The notes under the pieces were generated by a model. The model had not been told where the DNA came from. It made no database searches and saw only the letters and a program-made list of their open reading frames with translations. Of a stretch of DNA of 42,021 bases, positions 1-7,646 are shown piece after piece (position 1 is the first letter of the stretch; every line of letters begins with the position of its first letter). The position numbers and the translations under genes were made by a program. The stretch is from a virus: IMG/VR virus record IMGVR_UViG_3300048587_001103, positions 1-42,021 of that record. One strand, given 5' to 3'.

Positions 1-36
1 GAAGTGTACTGAGCGTTGGCTCGAAGGAGACGACAG

Positions 37-393
37 ATGACGCAGAACGGAAACAACTCAAGCCAGCCAACAAGGCCGGCCTTCTTGCCAGCGAACGCCT
101 CATGGCAGTCTGCCGGGGAAGTCGAGGGGTGGATGTATACGCTCTGCGACCCCTACGGCGAAAGGTACGTGTTTTTCCTGTGGAGCGACGGAGGCGGCTA
201 CGCCGTAAGTCTTGTTGATCCGCCTCTAGAGCGGGACCCGAGTGCAACTGAGCTGAAGATCCAGCCTGACGGACGCCTTGGACCGTTCGCCCCCGGTCAA
301 CCCATGACGTTCCTCACGGCTTTCCAGATGTCGATTGCATGGATGGCCTTCCGCTCGATAGACCAGCGGATGGTTTTTGCGGAGAGCGTGTGA
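37..393 (+). CDS. Hypothetical protein, first gene of the JAB-E1 operon
   Basis: 118 residues. The ATG at 37 is preferred over the upstream TTG at 16 because AAGGAG (24-29) sits at correct spacing. The N-terminus is Asn/Ser/Pro-rich and probably disordered; the rest reads as a compact alpha/beta domain with aromatic strands, a Pro-Pro pair near residue 66, a PDGRLGPF stretch, and a Trp-Met helix at the end. That layout is loosely like E2/RWD folds (strand, PP turn, xDGxL, helix), but the position where an E2 has its catalytic Cys is Gly/Pro, and the only Cys lies in the first strand. It is 35 bp upstream of the JAB-E1 gene and likely cotranscribed with it. Its function is unrecognised; an inactive E2-like partner or a modification target are guesses. 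Confidence 0.7.
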   Translation: MTQNGNNSSQPTRPAFLPANASWQSAGEVEGWMYTLCDPYGERYVFFLWSDGGGYAVSLVDPPLERDPSATELKIQPDGRLGPFAPGQPMTFLTAFQMSIAWMAFRSIDQRMVFAESV

Positions 394-428
394 TTACCAA
401 TTAAACTTCACCAAGACTGGAGCCCCGT

Positions 429-2366
429 ATGTTTACGATCATAGACGACGTTACGACTGCAATTGAACGCAAGCTCTTGGCTTTTCCGCCGGAACGGGGT
501 GGTGCGATGCTCGGGCTTCCTGGCCTGCTGGTCATCACCGCGTTCATCTACGACGAGGAAGCGGCCACAACCGGCGCGAGCTTTGTGCCATCGAAGCGGC
601 TGACCGCACAAGTCCGCGAGCATGAGCAAACCTCTGGCACCGAACTCAAAGGCATCATCCATACTCATCCCGACTCCTTCGACCGCCTTTCGGGGCCTGA
701 CCACCGAGCAGTGGCATGTGGCCTGGATGCCAATCCCCACCTCAGTACCTACCTCTGTCCGATAGGCACCCGCGTTCCTCGCTCCAAGGCGGTCCGCGAG
801 AACGAGCTGTGGCTGAAGGGTGGAAAGCTATCGTGGTTCATCGGCCGGCGCAAAAGACCGCACGGAATCAGCATCTCCGAAGTCACGGCCCGCATTCTGC
901 CAATCGGCAGTGACTCGCAGGGAGTGGCCGAGTACCTGGGTGTCGATTCGGTCGTTGATACAGGCGTGGTTGAACTTGAAGGCCGGCAATTTTTCGGCCG
1001 CCAGATCGTCCTGTCGGAGCGAATGGACCTCACTCTCCTCTTCGGCCTCGACTACCCAGTTTCGCCGCCGATCGCCTTCATCGGCCAGAACGACGGGCAG
1101 ACGATGCAACTTCCGCTGCATTGGCCCGTCGAACGTCCGCCGCAAGAGCGGCTTCCGGCGGCGCTCCGTCCGTACATCCACCGTACGCCCTCTGGCGGGC
1201 GCACCTATCGTTCTGCGTGGGGGCCGACCGCCAATCTGCCCCTCACAGAGGACGCCAAGATGGGTGCTTCCGCCAATTGGCCGTTGATCATGACCAATGC
1301 TGACACAACTTCTCTGGCAGCTACATTCCGTGATGAGTCTCTAGCCAGGACTCGTGGCCTGCTTCCGGCTAGCCTCGCCGAAAAGCGCGTGCTGATCACT
1401 GGCAACGGCACCGTCGGTACCTATGCCGCGGAGCAGCTCGTCCGCAGCGGAATCGCGCTGCTTGATTTGGTGGACCCGGAACGCGTCGAGCGTGCCAACC
1501 TGTCGAGGACCAGCTTTCGTGCCGCTGACGTGGGAGACCTAAAGGTCGTTGCGTTGGCCCGCAATCTACTCAACATCAATCCCTGCGCCAGCATCACGCA
1601 GCACGCAGTATCGATCCAGGACCTTGGCGTCGCCGGCCTCGACAATCTCGTCAAGGCTGCGGATCTGGTTTTCAATGCCGCCGATGATCCCTCCGCAACC
1701 AAGGCACTGGGGCGCTTTGCCTACGCCCGAGGAAAGCCGTTCGTCTCCGTAGGGTTGTTCGCTGGGGCACAGGGCGGCGAGGTCATCGTCAGCGTCCCCG
1801 AACGAACGCCCTGCCCCGAGTGCGCGACGCAGTTCCGTCGCGTGATGGAGCGAGAGGCGGGGCGAGTTAGCCAGCGCACCGACTATGGTACTGGCCGCCT
1901 CCAGGGTGAGGTCGCCCTTGGAGTTGATGTGCACCATGTCGCCTCGGCGGCGGTCAAGCTGGCCTTGTCGTTGATGATGCCAATCGACGCGAAGGGAGCG
2001 CTTCGCGATCTGGCTGAAGAGGCTGTGAGCGCCAAGACGCCGTACCTACTGATGGGGATGGTTCCGAACTACTGGTTCTTCCCAGCTCTCTTCCAAGATG
2101 TGCCGGGACAGCATGCTTATCAGGCCGTATGGGCAGAGGTCGAGGGCAATCCTGAATGCCCAATCTGCGGCAAGCATCGGGTCGACCCTCTGACGGTTCC
2201 GCTCAGATCACCATCGGCGGCGGCGTTCAAGAACGCGCTGGCCAATGTGCCTAGCACTGCACACGCCGCGCGCGAGGCTGCTCTTCGGGCGTACCGGGCC
2301 ATCGGCAACACAGGACCCCAAGATCGATCTCGCGAGAGCTCGGCACAGGAGGAACCACTTGCCTGA
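429..2366 (+). CDS. JAB deubiquitinase-like / E1-like (ThiF) fusion protein
   Basis: 645 residues; GGAG (419-422) precedes the ATG. The N-terminal domain (about 10-130) is a JAB/MPN metalloprotease: Glu22, then the full JAMM signature His78-x-His80-x7-Ser88-x2-Asp91. The C-terminal domain (about 315-590) is an E1/ThiF adenylation domain: glycine-rich GNGTVG (325-330), VDPERVERANLSR with Asn357 and Arg360, Lys372, Asp419-420, and a Zn site from CPEC (462-465) plus CPIC (577-580). The middle (about 135-310) has no Cys and contains an E2/RWD-like DYPVSPP segment (208-214). Known families join these activities in separate genes (CBASS Cap2/Cap3, Bil and Bub operons), where E1 activates a ubiquitin-like protein and JAB trims or removes it. 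No E1 transthiolation Cys is obvious in the crossover region. Joining both in one chain is the notable feature; an antiphage role is inference. Confidence 0.9.
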   Translation: MFTIIDDVTTAIERKLLAFPPERGGAMLGLPGLLVITAFIYDEEAATTGASFVPSKRLTAQVREHEQTSGTELKGIIHTHPDSFDRLSGPDHRAVACGLDANPHLSTYLCPIGTRVPRSKAVRENELWLKGGKLSWFIGRRKRPHGISISEVTARILPIGSDSQGVAEYLGVDSVVDTGVVELEGRQFFGRQIVLSERMDLTLLFGLDYPVSPPIAFIGQNDGQTMQLPLHWPVERPPQERLPAALRPYIHRTPSGGRTYRSAWGPTANLPLTEDAKMGASANWPLIMTNADTTSLAATFRDESLARTRGLLPASLAEKRVLITGNGTVGTYAAEQLVRSGIALLDLVDPERVERANLSRTSFRAADVGDLKVVALARNLLNINPCASITQHAVSIQDLGVAGLDNLVKAADLVFNAADDPSATKALGRFAYARGKPFVSVGLFAGAQGGEVIVSVPERTPCPECATQFRRVMEREAGRVSQRTDYGTGRLQGEVALGVDVHHVASAAVKLALSLMMPIDAKGALRDLAEEAVSAKTPYLLMGMVPNYWFFPALFQDVPGQHAYQAVWAEVEGNPECPICGKHRVDPLTVPLRSPSAAAFKNALANVPSTAHAAREAALRAYRAIGNTGPQDRSRESSAQEEPLA

Positions 2367-2541
2367 GAAGACGACAACCGAAAGACTCAGAGAGCAAGTT
2401 GGCAATACGAAGACGGAGCGCTGCTCGCGGTGTGGCAAGACGGTCCAGTGGACGTTTTGCAGGTCTACGCCGTTCTTCAGCCTGACATCAGAATTCTACT
2501 GGCGGTGTGAAGGAGGCCATCGGGTGTATGTGTACCGCTGA
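2359..2541 (+). CDS. Small zinc-ribbon protein coupled to the JAB-E1 gene
   Basis: 60 residues starting at TTG 2359. A perfect AGGAGG (2347-2352) lies six bases upstream, inside the end of the JAB-E1 gene, and the frames overlap by 8 bp, so translation is coupled. The sequence has a charged N-terminus, then Cys-x2-Cys (CSRCGK), a lone Cys about ten residues later, and a C-terminal Cys-x3-His (CEGGH), enough ligands for one zinc. No catalytic motif is seen. Length and coupling suggest an accessory or target subunit of the JAB-E1 enzyme; a C-terminal glycine for conjugation is absent (it ends in VYVYR), so it does not look like a processed ubiquitin-like tag. Function unknown. Confidence 0.65.
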   Translation: MPEKTTTERLREQVGNTKTERCSRCGKTVQWTFCRSTPFFSLTSEFYWRCEGGHRVYVYR

Positions 2542-2767
2542 GGCCTGAACGGCCACGCGGGTGTGCCTCAATAGGGTCGATTCTGACGCCACATCGTTGA
2601 CGGTAGTAGGTGTTCCTCATTGGCAGACCAGGGCATCTGCTCCGAGGTGATCGCGAACCCTTCCTCGAACCTCGACCATGCCGAGACCAACCCAACCATT
2701 TCGGTCCCCATTTCTCGGCCGCAACCCGCGCTGCCTTACATCGTGGAATCTCTCCGATGCATCATTT

Positions 2768-3994
2768 ATGATTGGCCCGATCCGCCCCATTTATCACATT
2801 TCCAATTCCTTGAAATGCCACGTGTTTTCAGCCGCGCGGCCCGAGTGGATCGAAATCGATCCACGCGATTGTCCGGTCGACATCTCTATCGCCCGAAAGG
2901 TAGCTTTGCACATTCATAAGGAGGCCCGGCACAAGACTGTCCGTTGGCGTCGGCTGGGCAATCGCGAGCGCCAGCGGCGTGTAGACATGTCCCTCGACAT
3001 CGTGGCGCTTCAGCGTGCAGTCGGCAAGCAGGAGTTCAACACAGCTTCCAAATTTGCTCACTCATCATTTGCAATTGTGCGTCTTCTCAAGGATCTTCCG
3101 ACTGCTATAAGTTGGGTGAGAACCCAACCGATGCTCACGATGATTGTGCTGGCGCAAACGTGTGCATGGGATTCTGTGGTGGAGGCTGCGGCCAAGGCCA
3201 TTGTCACCGATCGCCGAGAAACGCTTCGAGCTTTTGGCTTTCCGCCGGAATGTGCCAGTGCCATGGCGCGAATTGGTCCTGAGATCGCGAGCATCAATCA
3301 TGTCGATGGCCTAAGGCGCGCGCTCCAGGACGCATCAATTCGCCGCAGTTTCTGTCATCACCGCGAGTTCTGCCACCCCGCACTTTCGATCTTCGCGGAT
3401 CCATCGCTGTTTCCCATGTTGACGCCAAACTTTCTTGCTTCACTGACGCCCGCGGACACTGATGTGGTGCGCCAAGTAGAGCTTATTTCGAAGGTCGTCC
3501 AGATCCTGGGTATTGAAACACCAATGCGCTTTGGAAGTAGAAATCGGTTGGCCGAGAGTTTCGACCGGTACTACGGAATCCTGGATGATCGTGCGCTACT
3601 GCGGAAGCATGGATTACGCCCATTTCCCACGTGCCCTGTACCAATGCCTTCGGACGTCCGTTTTATTGAGAGCGTGTCGTCGCTGCTCCGAACTGCAATG
3701 GTGTTCGAAAATTGCCTCTTTTCACTGTCCCGTGTACGTCAGATGGCGCGGGGAGCTCGAGCCGTGTTCGAGATCTGTCGCTCTGAATTTGCCCCGACTC
3801 TGTTTGAAATCGTGCGTCACTCCGATGGTTGGCAGCTCGGCGAGATCGCTGGCATGCCAGACGCTCGAACGCCAGATGATGCAGTGGTCCGATTCGTCTA
3901 CCGGCTCTGCCGAACAACTGGTATCGTAATCCGCCCCGCAAAGTTCGAGCAACTGGAGCTTTGGGAAGACGGGAACCCGGATATTCCGTTCTAG
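2768..3994 (+). CDS. Hypothetical alpha-helical protein
   Basis: About 408 residues from the ATG at 2768. An in-frame ATG at 2678 would add 30 residues that do not read like protein, and neither start has a clear Shine-Dalgarno. After an N-terminal part rich in His/Arg, the body is a run of amphipathic helices (for example around 3085-3500) with conserved-looking phrases RRETLRAFGFPPE and RRSFCHHREFCHPALSIF. The tail is acidic. The helical part faintly recalls PcfJ-type plasmid/phage proteins, but I would not name it on that. It ends 32 bp before a phosphoesterase gene on the same strand, so the two probably form one transcription unit. Codon use is less GC-biased than in the prophage. Confidence 0.7.
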   Translation: MIGPIRPIYHISNSLKCHVFSAARPEWIEIDPRDCPVDISIARKVALHIHKEARHKTVRWRRLGNRERQRRVDMSLDIVALQRAVGKQEFNTASKFAHSSFAIVRLLKDLPTAISWVRTQPMLTMIVLAQTCAWDSVVEAAAKAIVTDRRETLRAFGFPPECASAMARIGPEIASINHVDGLRRALQDASIRRSFCHHREFCHPALSIFADPSLFPMLTPNFLASLTPADTDVVRQVELISKVVQILGIETPMRFGSRNRLAESFDRYYGILDDRALLRKHGLRPFPTCPVPMPSDVRFIESVSSLLRTAMVFENCLFSLSRVRQMARGARAVFEICRSEFAPTLFEIVRHSDGWQLGEIAGMPDARTPDDAVVRFVYRLCRTTGIVIRPAKFEQLELWEDGNPDIPF

Positions 3995-4026
3995 AATTCT
4001 GAGCCATAGTTTACGTTGAGGCACCT

Positions 4027-4668
4027 ATGTTGATCATTGGCGATGTCCATCGGCAGTTTGATCTGTGGCAGGAACTGCTGCGCGAGCATGCGGATGCTTC
4101 AGGTTCCCTGCAACTGGGTGACATGGGTGTGTTCTCAAGCGCGGACGCCAAGGCGGTATGTCAAATGCCAACTATTCATAAGTTTATACGCGGCAACCAC
4201 GACAATCCACAAGCATGCCTTTCGTTGCCACATTATCTTGGTGATTTCGGATTTGTCCCCGAATGCTCACTTTTCTTCATCTCGGGGGGTATGTCGGTCG
4301 ACCGACATTTTCGAACTGTCGGCGTGGACTGGTGGGAGGATGAGGAATTGTCGTATGACGCACTCGGCAACGCGGCAGCCGCTTTCATCAGTTCGCGCCC
4401 GCGACTTGTGGTGTCTCATGAAGCGCCAGTCGTAGTGATGCGTCACATCATGGGCTGTTGGGCGCGGCCGTCACGGACCGCTACGGCGCTTCAATCGATG
4501 TGGGAAGCGCATCACCCGGATCTATGGGTGTTTGGGCATTGGCACCGATATGTTGATATCCAACTGCTGGACACCCGTTTCATCGGATTAGCGGACTTGC
4601 GGCCGCATGGAAAGGTCGATGAGATGACTCTTTGTGTTCGAGATCTGTGTTGGCCAGATGAGGCCTGA
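4027..4668 (+). CDS. Calcineurin-like metallophosphoesterase
   Basis: 213 residues. The metallophosphoesterase motifs appear in order: GDVH near residue 5 (metal-binding Asp and His), GDMG near 32 (Asp), GNHD near 57 (Asn, His), SHEAP near 139 (His) and GHWHR near 176 (two His). Such enzymes hydrolyse phosphomono- or diesters with two divalent metals; substrates range from proteins to cyclic nucleotides and nucleic acid, and nothing here fixes the substrate. No signal peptide, so cytoplasmic. It follows the 408-aa hypothetical gene by 32 bp and is the last gene before the converging phage late operon. A GAGG at the end of the gap precedes the ATG. Confidence 0.88.
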   Translation: MLIIGDVHRQFDLWQELLREHADASGSLQLGDMGVFSSADAKAVCQMPTIHKFIRGNHDNPQACLSLPHYLGDFGFVPECSLFFISGGMSVDRHFRTVGVDWWEDEELSYDALGNAAAAFISSRPRLVVSHEAPVVVMRHIMGCWARPSRTATALQSMWEAHHPDLWVFGHWHRYVDIQLLDTRFIGLADLRPHGKVDEMTLCVRDLCWPDEA

Positions 4669-4679
4669 GGTCTGAAAGA

Positions 4680-4717
4680 TTTAACAACACCCCGCCAGCC
4701 GTGAGGCATAGCGGGGC
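4680..4717 (-). terminator. Terminator hairpin of the phage late operon
   Basis: Read on the minus strand, a GC-rich stem GCCCCGC/GCGGGGT (4711-4717 with 4689-4695, one G-U pair) with a 15-nt loop is followed by TGTTGTTAA. It lies just past the last late gene (ends 4747) and between converging transcription units, so it could stop both. The T-tract is imperfect. Confidence 0.5.
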
Positions 4718-4746
4718 GCTTCCGGGGGCTGGGTTGTGCCGTCATT

Positions 4747-5859
4747 TTACCCGCTGTACTCCCAGCACCAACCCGGGATGACGCGTGGGAACGCGCCCGT
4801 GCCGCCGTACCAGCCGTCGGCGATGTCCCAGGTGACGGTGCCGGGGAAGATTTGCACCCGCGACAGCCAGCCCTGGTAGGTAACCGTCGAGCCGGATTGG
4901 ATGAACCGCGTGATGTACGTGTCGCCGGTGCCACCCAGCGGCATCTTGGTGTTGATGGCGTTCCACGGCACCCAGCTCTCGTTGTAGATGGTAGGGTCCG
5001 ACGCGCTCATGTGATAGAAGAAGCTGCGGAACGGCTGATAGGCGTTGGCGCGGACGATGATGTCGTCGCTCAGCGGCGACTTGGACACCTTCTGCCAGTA
5101 GCGTGAGGTGCTGCTGTTGAAGAAGTTGGACGTGGAGCCCTGGCCGAAGCTGGTGGTCCAGAGCTGCGTGCCGGTGGGTCCGATGGACGTGATGATTGGC
5201 TGGTCGAAGGCACGGTTGCCGCTGACGACGGTGTTGAGCCCGACGACCAGGGTCCTGCCCAGCGAGTCGGTGGCCAGTTCGCCGGGTTGACTGGTACGCG
5301 TGCTGGCGGTCCACAGTTGGGCGGGGTTCTGACCCACGAGGCCGTAGCTGCGGACGACGTCGATGGTGCCGGCCTCGTTGCCGACCGACATGGTGCGGTT
5401 GAGGGCGGGATAGCGCCCGGCGGCCTGGGCTGTGGTGGTCCACCAGCGCGTGGTGTGGACCTGATTGCCGTCGGCGTTGTACTCGAACCCGGCGAACACG
5501 CGGCCGTTCTGGGTCACGATGAGCAGATTCGTCCTGGGGATGGCGATGTCCCAGACGACGGAGCGCGTGGCCACGTCCATCCTCAGCAGCCGGAAGTTCG
5601 TCACTGTGGCGTCCTGCCGCAGGCAGTAGAGCCGACCCATGGCGTCAATGCCGACTCCGGTGACCGCCGCGACCGGCGTGGCGAAGGTCGTGTCCCACAG
5701 GATGGTGCCGGTGTCGGCGTTGATGGCACCTATGCCCAGGACGCCCGCAGCGCGGGTGTGCGCGAAGTAGAGGGTGCGGTTGATGCCGATGTAAGACCGC
5801 GCCCCTAGCGGTGACTGCACCCACGCGCCGAGGTTCGATTGCTGGGGAACCAGGGGCAT
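4747..5859 (-). CDS. Beta-propeller (PQQ-like repeat) virion/tail protein
   Basis: 370 residues. The start at 5859 is chosen because AGGAGGAGG stands just upstream and the ATG overlaps the previous stop as TGATG; a longer frame to 5919 exists but would overlap that gene. The sequence is built of repeated beta-blade phrases: ALNADTG-type turns, ILWDTTF, VVWDIAI, QLWTTSF, VTWDIAD, each followed by GIDAMGRLY- or ATDSLGRTL-like segments, as in PQQ/WD-type propellers. Being the last gene of the tail cluster it may be a distal tail or receptor-binding protein; that role is inferred from position. No signal peptide. Confidence 0.7.
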   Translation of the reverse strand: MPLVPQQSNLGAWVQSPLGARSYIGINRTLYFAHTRAAGVLGIGAINADTGTILWDTTFATPVAAVTGVGIDAMGRLYCLRQDATVTNFRLLRMDVATRSVVWDIAIPRTNLLIVTQNGRVFAGFEYNADGNQVHTTRWWTTTAQAAGRYPALNRTMSVGNEAGTIDVVRSYGLVGQNPAQLWTASTRTSQPGELATDSLGRTLVVGLNTVVSGNRAFDQPIITSIGPTGTQLWTTSFGQGSTSNFFNSSTSRYWQKVSKSPLSDDIIVRANAYQPFRSFFYHMSASDPTIYNESWVPWNAINTKMPLGGTGDTYITRFIQSGSTVTYQGWLSRVQIFPGTVTWDIADGWYGGTGAFPRVIPGWCWEYSG

Positions 5860-6800
5860 CAGGCCTCCTCCTGCCGCAGTTCCGCCCAGGCGCAGCCAAC
5901 GCGGTTCAGGTCGAGCCACGCCACCGCCTCGTTGCCCGGCCCCGGAAGGGTCACACCCGTGACGGCGGGCGCGGCCTCGATGACCTGGTTGACGGCGTGC
6001 TTGGGGTTGACGACCCAGCGCTCAGACCCGCCGTTCACGTCGATGGTCTGCACATCCACCGCGGTGAAGCTGGTCACGCTGGCGTAGTACCGCTGCAACA
6101 GCGTCAGGTCGTGGCGGAGGCTTTCCCACTTGGCGACGTAGATGTCAGACGCGCCCTCGGTGGCCAAGGCGGCGTCCCAGGTCCGGCAGCGGAGGTAGTC
6201 CGCAAAGACCTCCTTGATCCGCATGGGTTGAGTCGAACTGCCCACACTGCCGAAGCGAATCACGGCGAGGTTCGTGGGCTCGGGGAGTGGGTTTCCGGGG
6301 GCACCACTGTTCTCAATCCAGATCAGCTCGACGGGTCCGGAGGTGGTGGCGGCCAGGTACGCCGGGCCCGTGGCGTCTGCGGCCAATGCCGCATGGGTGG
6401 GGTTCAGGATGTTCGTGGGGTTGAGCACCCGGGCCGTGGTGATGCCGCTGAGCGCGACCTTGCCGATGGCTCCGGCGGCGATGGGTTCCACCGCGACCAC
6501 GAACCGCTGGGCATGGTCAGCCACCGTGGGCGCGACCAACGTCAGCACGACCGGCGAGCCGAACGTGTCGCCCTGGTCCACGGGCAGGAACACCAGGCCG
6601 GCCACGCCTGCGACGGACCACCGAGCCAGGTCGGCACCGCCGTCGTTGCGGCCGTAAATCAGGTCGTCCTTGACCTGCCGACCTGCACCTCCCGCGTTCA
6701 GCCGTTCCTGCTGGTACGCCTGCGCCATCTCGCGCACGGCATTCCACTCGGCCGCGCGGAAGGCTAGGCGATCACCGGGTTGGACACGGCGGATGCTCAT
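5859..6800 (-). CDS. Distal tail protein, hypothetical
   Basis: 313 residues. The N-terminus, RVQPGDRLAFRAAEWNAVREMA, is of a kind repeatedly found on planctomycete phage tail proteins as I recall them: a short adaptor helix followed by beta-rich domains. The middle holds a beta-rich region rich in Ala/Gly/Thr (about 75-185) and the end has ERWVVNPKHAVNQVIE. No enzymatic motif is visible. It sits between two other distal tail genes and its stop overlaps the next start (TGATG), so it is translated together with the propeller protein. Function as tail-tip structural protein is inference. Confidence 0.7.
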   Translation of the reverse strand: MSIRRVQPGDRLAFRAAEWNAVREMAQAYQQERLNAGGAGRQVKDDLIYGRNDGGADLARWSVAGVAGLVFLPVDQGDTFGSPVVLTLVAPTVADHAQRFVVAVEPIAAGAIGKVALSGITTARVLNPTNILNPTHAALAADATGPAYLAATTSGPVELIWIENSGAPGNPLPEPTNLAVIRFGSVGSSTQPMRIKEVFADYLRCRTWDAALATEGASDIYVAKWESLRHDLTLLQRYYASVTSFTAVDVQTIDVNGGSERWVVNPKHAVNQVIEAAPAVTGVTLPGPGNEAVAWLDLNRVGCAWAELRQEEA

Positions 6801-6807
6801 GGATTTG

Positions 6808-7632
6808 CTAAAGGTCCAGGAATGTCCAGTTGCCGTGGCGGTAGACGCGCTCCACGTAGACCGCGATCGGCCGCACGATGAGGCGTTTGGCCACGGCGTC
6901 CTCGGCCTTGGCGTAGTACGCCCAAAGGTACTCCCACCCGGCCTTGGCGATGTCGGTGATGGTGCCGATGGACAGGCCGGTCACGTTCGGTGAGGCGGCG
7001 AAGGCGTGAGTGATCTCCCAGGGCTGGCCGCTGCGCTTGGTGCCGGCCGCGCCCAGGTACAGTCCCTCACCGGCGGCAAGCGTGATGGATGCATCGTCGT
7101 CGGTACTGAACGTCACCGGCGCGCTGTTCACCGTGGCCGTCAGCCCGTACAGGTTGCCGATGTAGGTCTGGTCCACCGTCTGGCGGATGTCCACGATGTT
7201 GAACGAGAAGACCGGCACGTTGATGTCCACGCCCTGGGGCCCGTTCTCGTCCACGTTGATGGCCCCGCCGAAGTTGGGCGGCGCGAAGCTGGCACTCGCC
7301 GCCGGGTACGTCGCCACCGTCTGCAGCGACTGGGTGATGTGCTGCGTACCGCCGCGGGTCTCGAAGCTGAAGGACGTCGCTTCCTCCACCGCACCACTGC
7401 GCTCGCGGGGCGCGTAGATGGCGCGGCAGTGCCACAGACCGTTGGAGGTTTCCTCGACCTCGCAGGAGGAGCGATACAGCCTGAGCGGACCGATGTCGAT
7501 AGAGGATGGGCTTTCGTCCTCGACGACCTGGCGAGCCTCCACGGGACTGTCGGTGTCGAAGACGGTGTAGAGCCGCTCGGCACCTTTGTCCGAAAGCGAC
7601 CAGCCGAATCGGTCCTGGATCGTGGCGGGCAT
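6808..7632 (-). CDS. Tail protein downstream of tape measure, hypothetical
   Basis: 274 residues, beginning 14 bp after the tape measure stop with a GGAGAG ribosome site. The sequence is beta-rich, with ITQSLQTVATYP, VDINVPVFSFNIV and a C-terminal half resembling a baseplate hub or distal tail lobe (GEGLYLGAAGTK, WEITHAFAASPNVTGL, ending in VYRHGNWTFLDL). In siphoviruses the genes directly after the tape measure encode distal tail (Dit) and tail-associated proteins, so that is the likely class, but I recognise no signature residues. A single Cys occurs, so no zinc site. Confidence 0.7.
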   Translation of the reverse strand: MPATIQDRFGWSLSDKGAERLYTVFDTDSPVEARQVVEDESPSSIDIGPLRLYRSSCEVEETSNGLWHCRAIYAPRERSGAVEEATSFSFETRGGTQHITQSLQTVATYPAASASFAPPNFGGAINVDENGPQGVDINVPVFSFNIVDIRQTVDQTYIGNLYGLTATVNSAPVTFSTDDDASITLAAGEGLYLGAAGTKRSGQPWEITHAFAASPNVTGLSIGTITDIAKAGWEYLWAYYAKAEDAVAKRLIVRPIAVYVERVYRHGNWTFLDL

Positions 7633-7646
7633 GGCTCAACTCTCCA

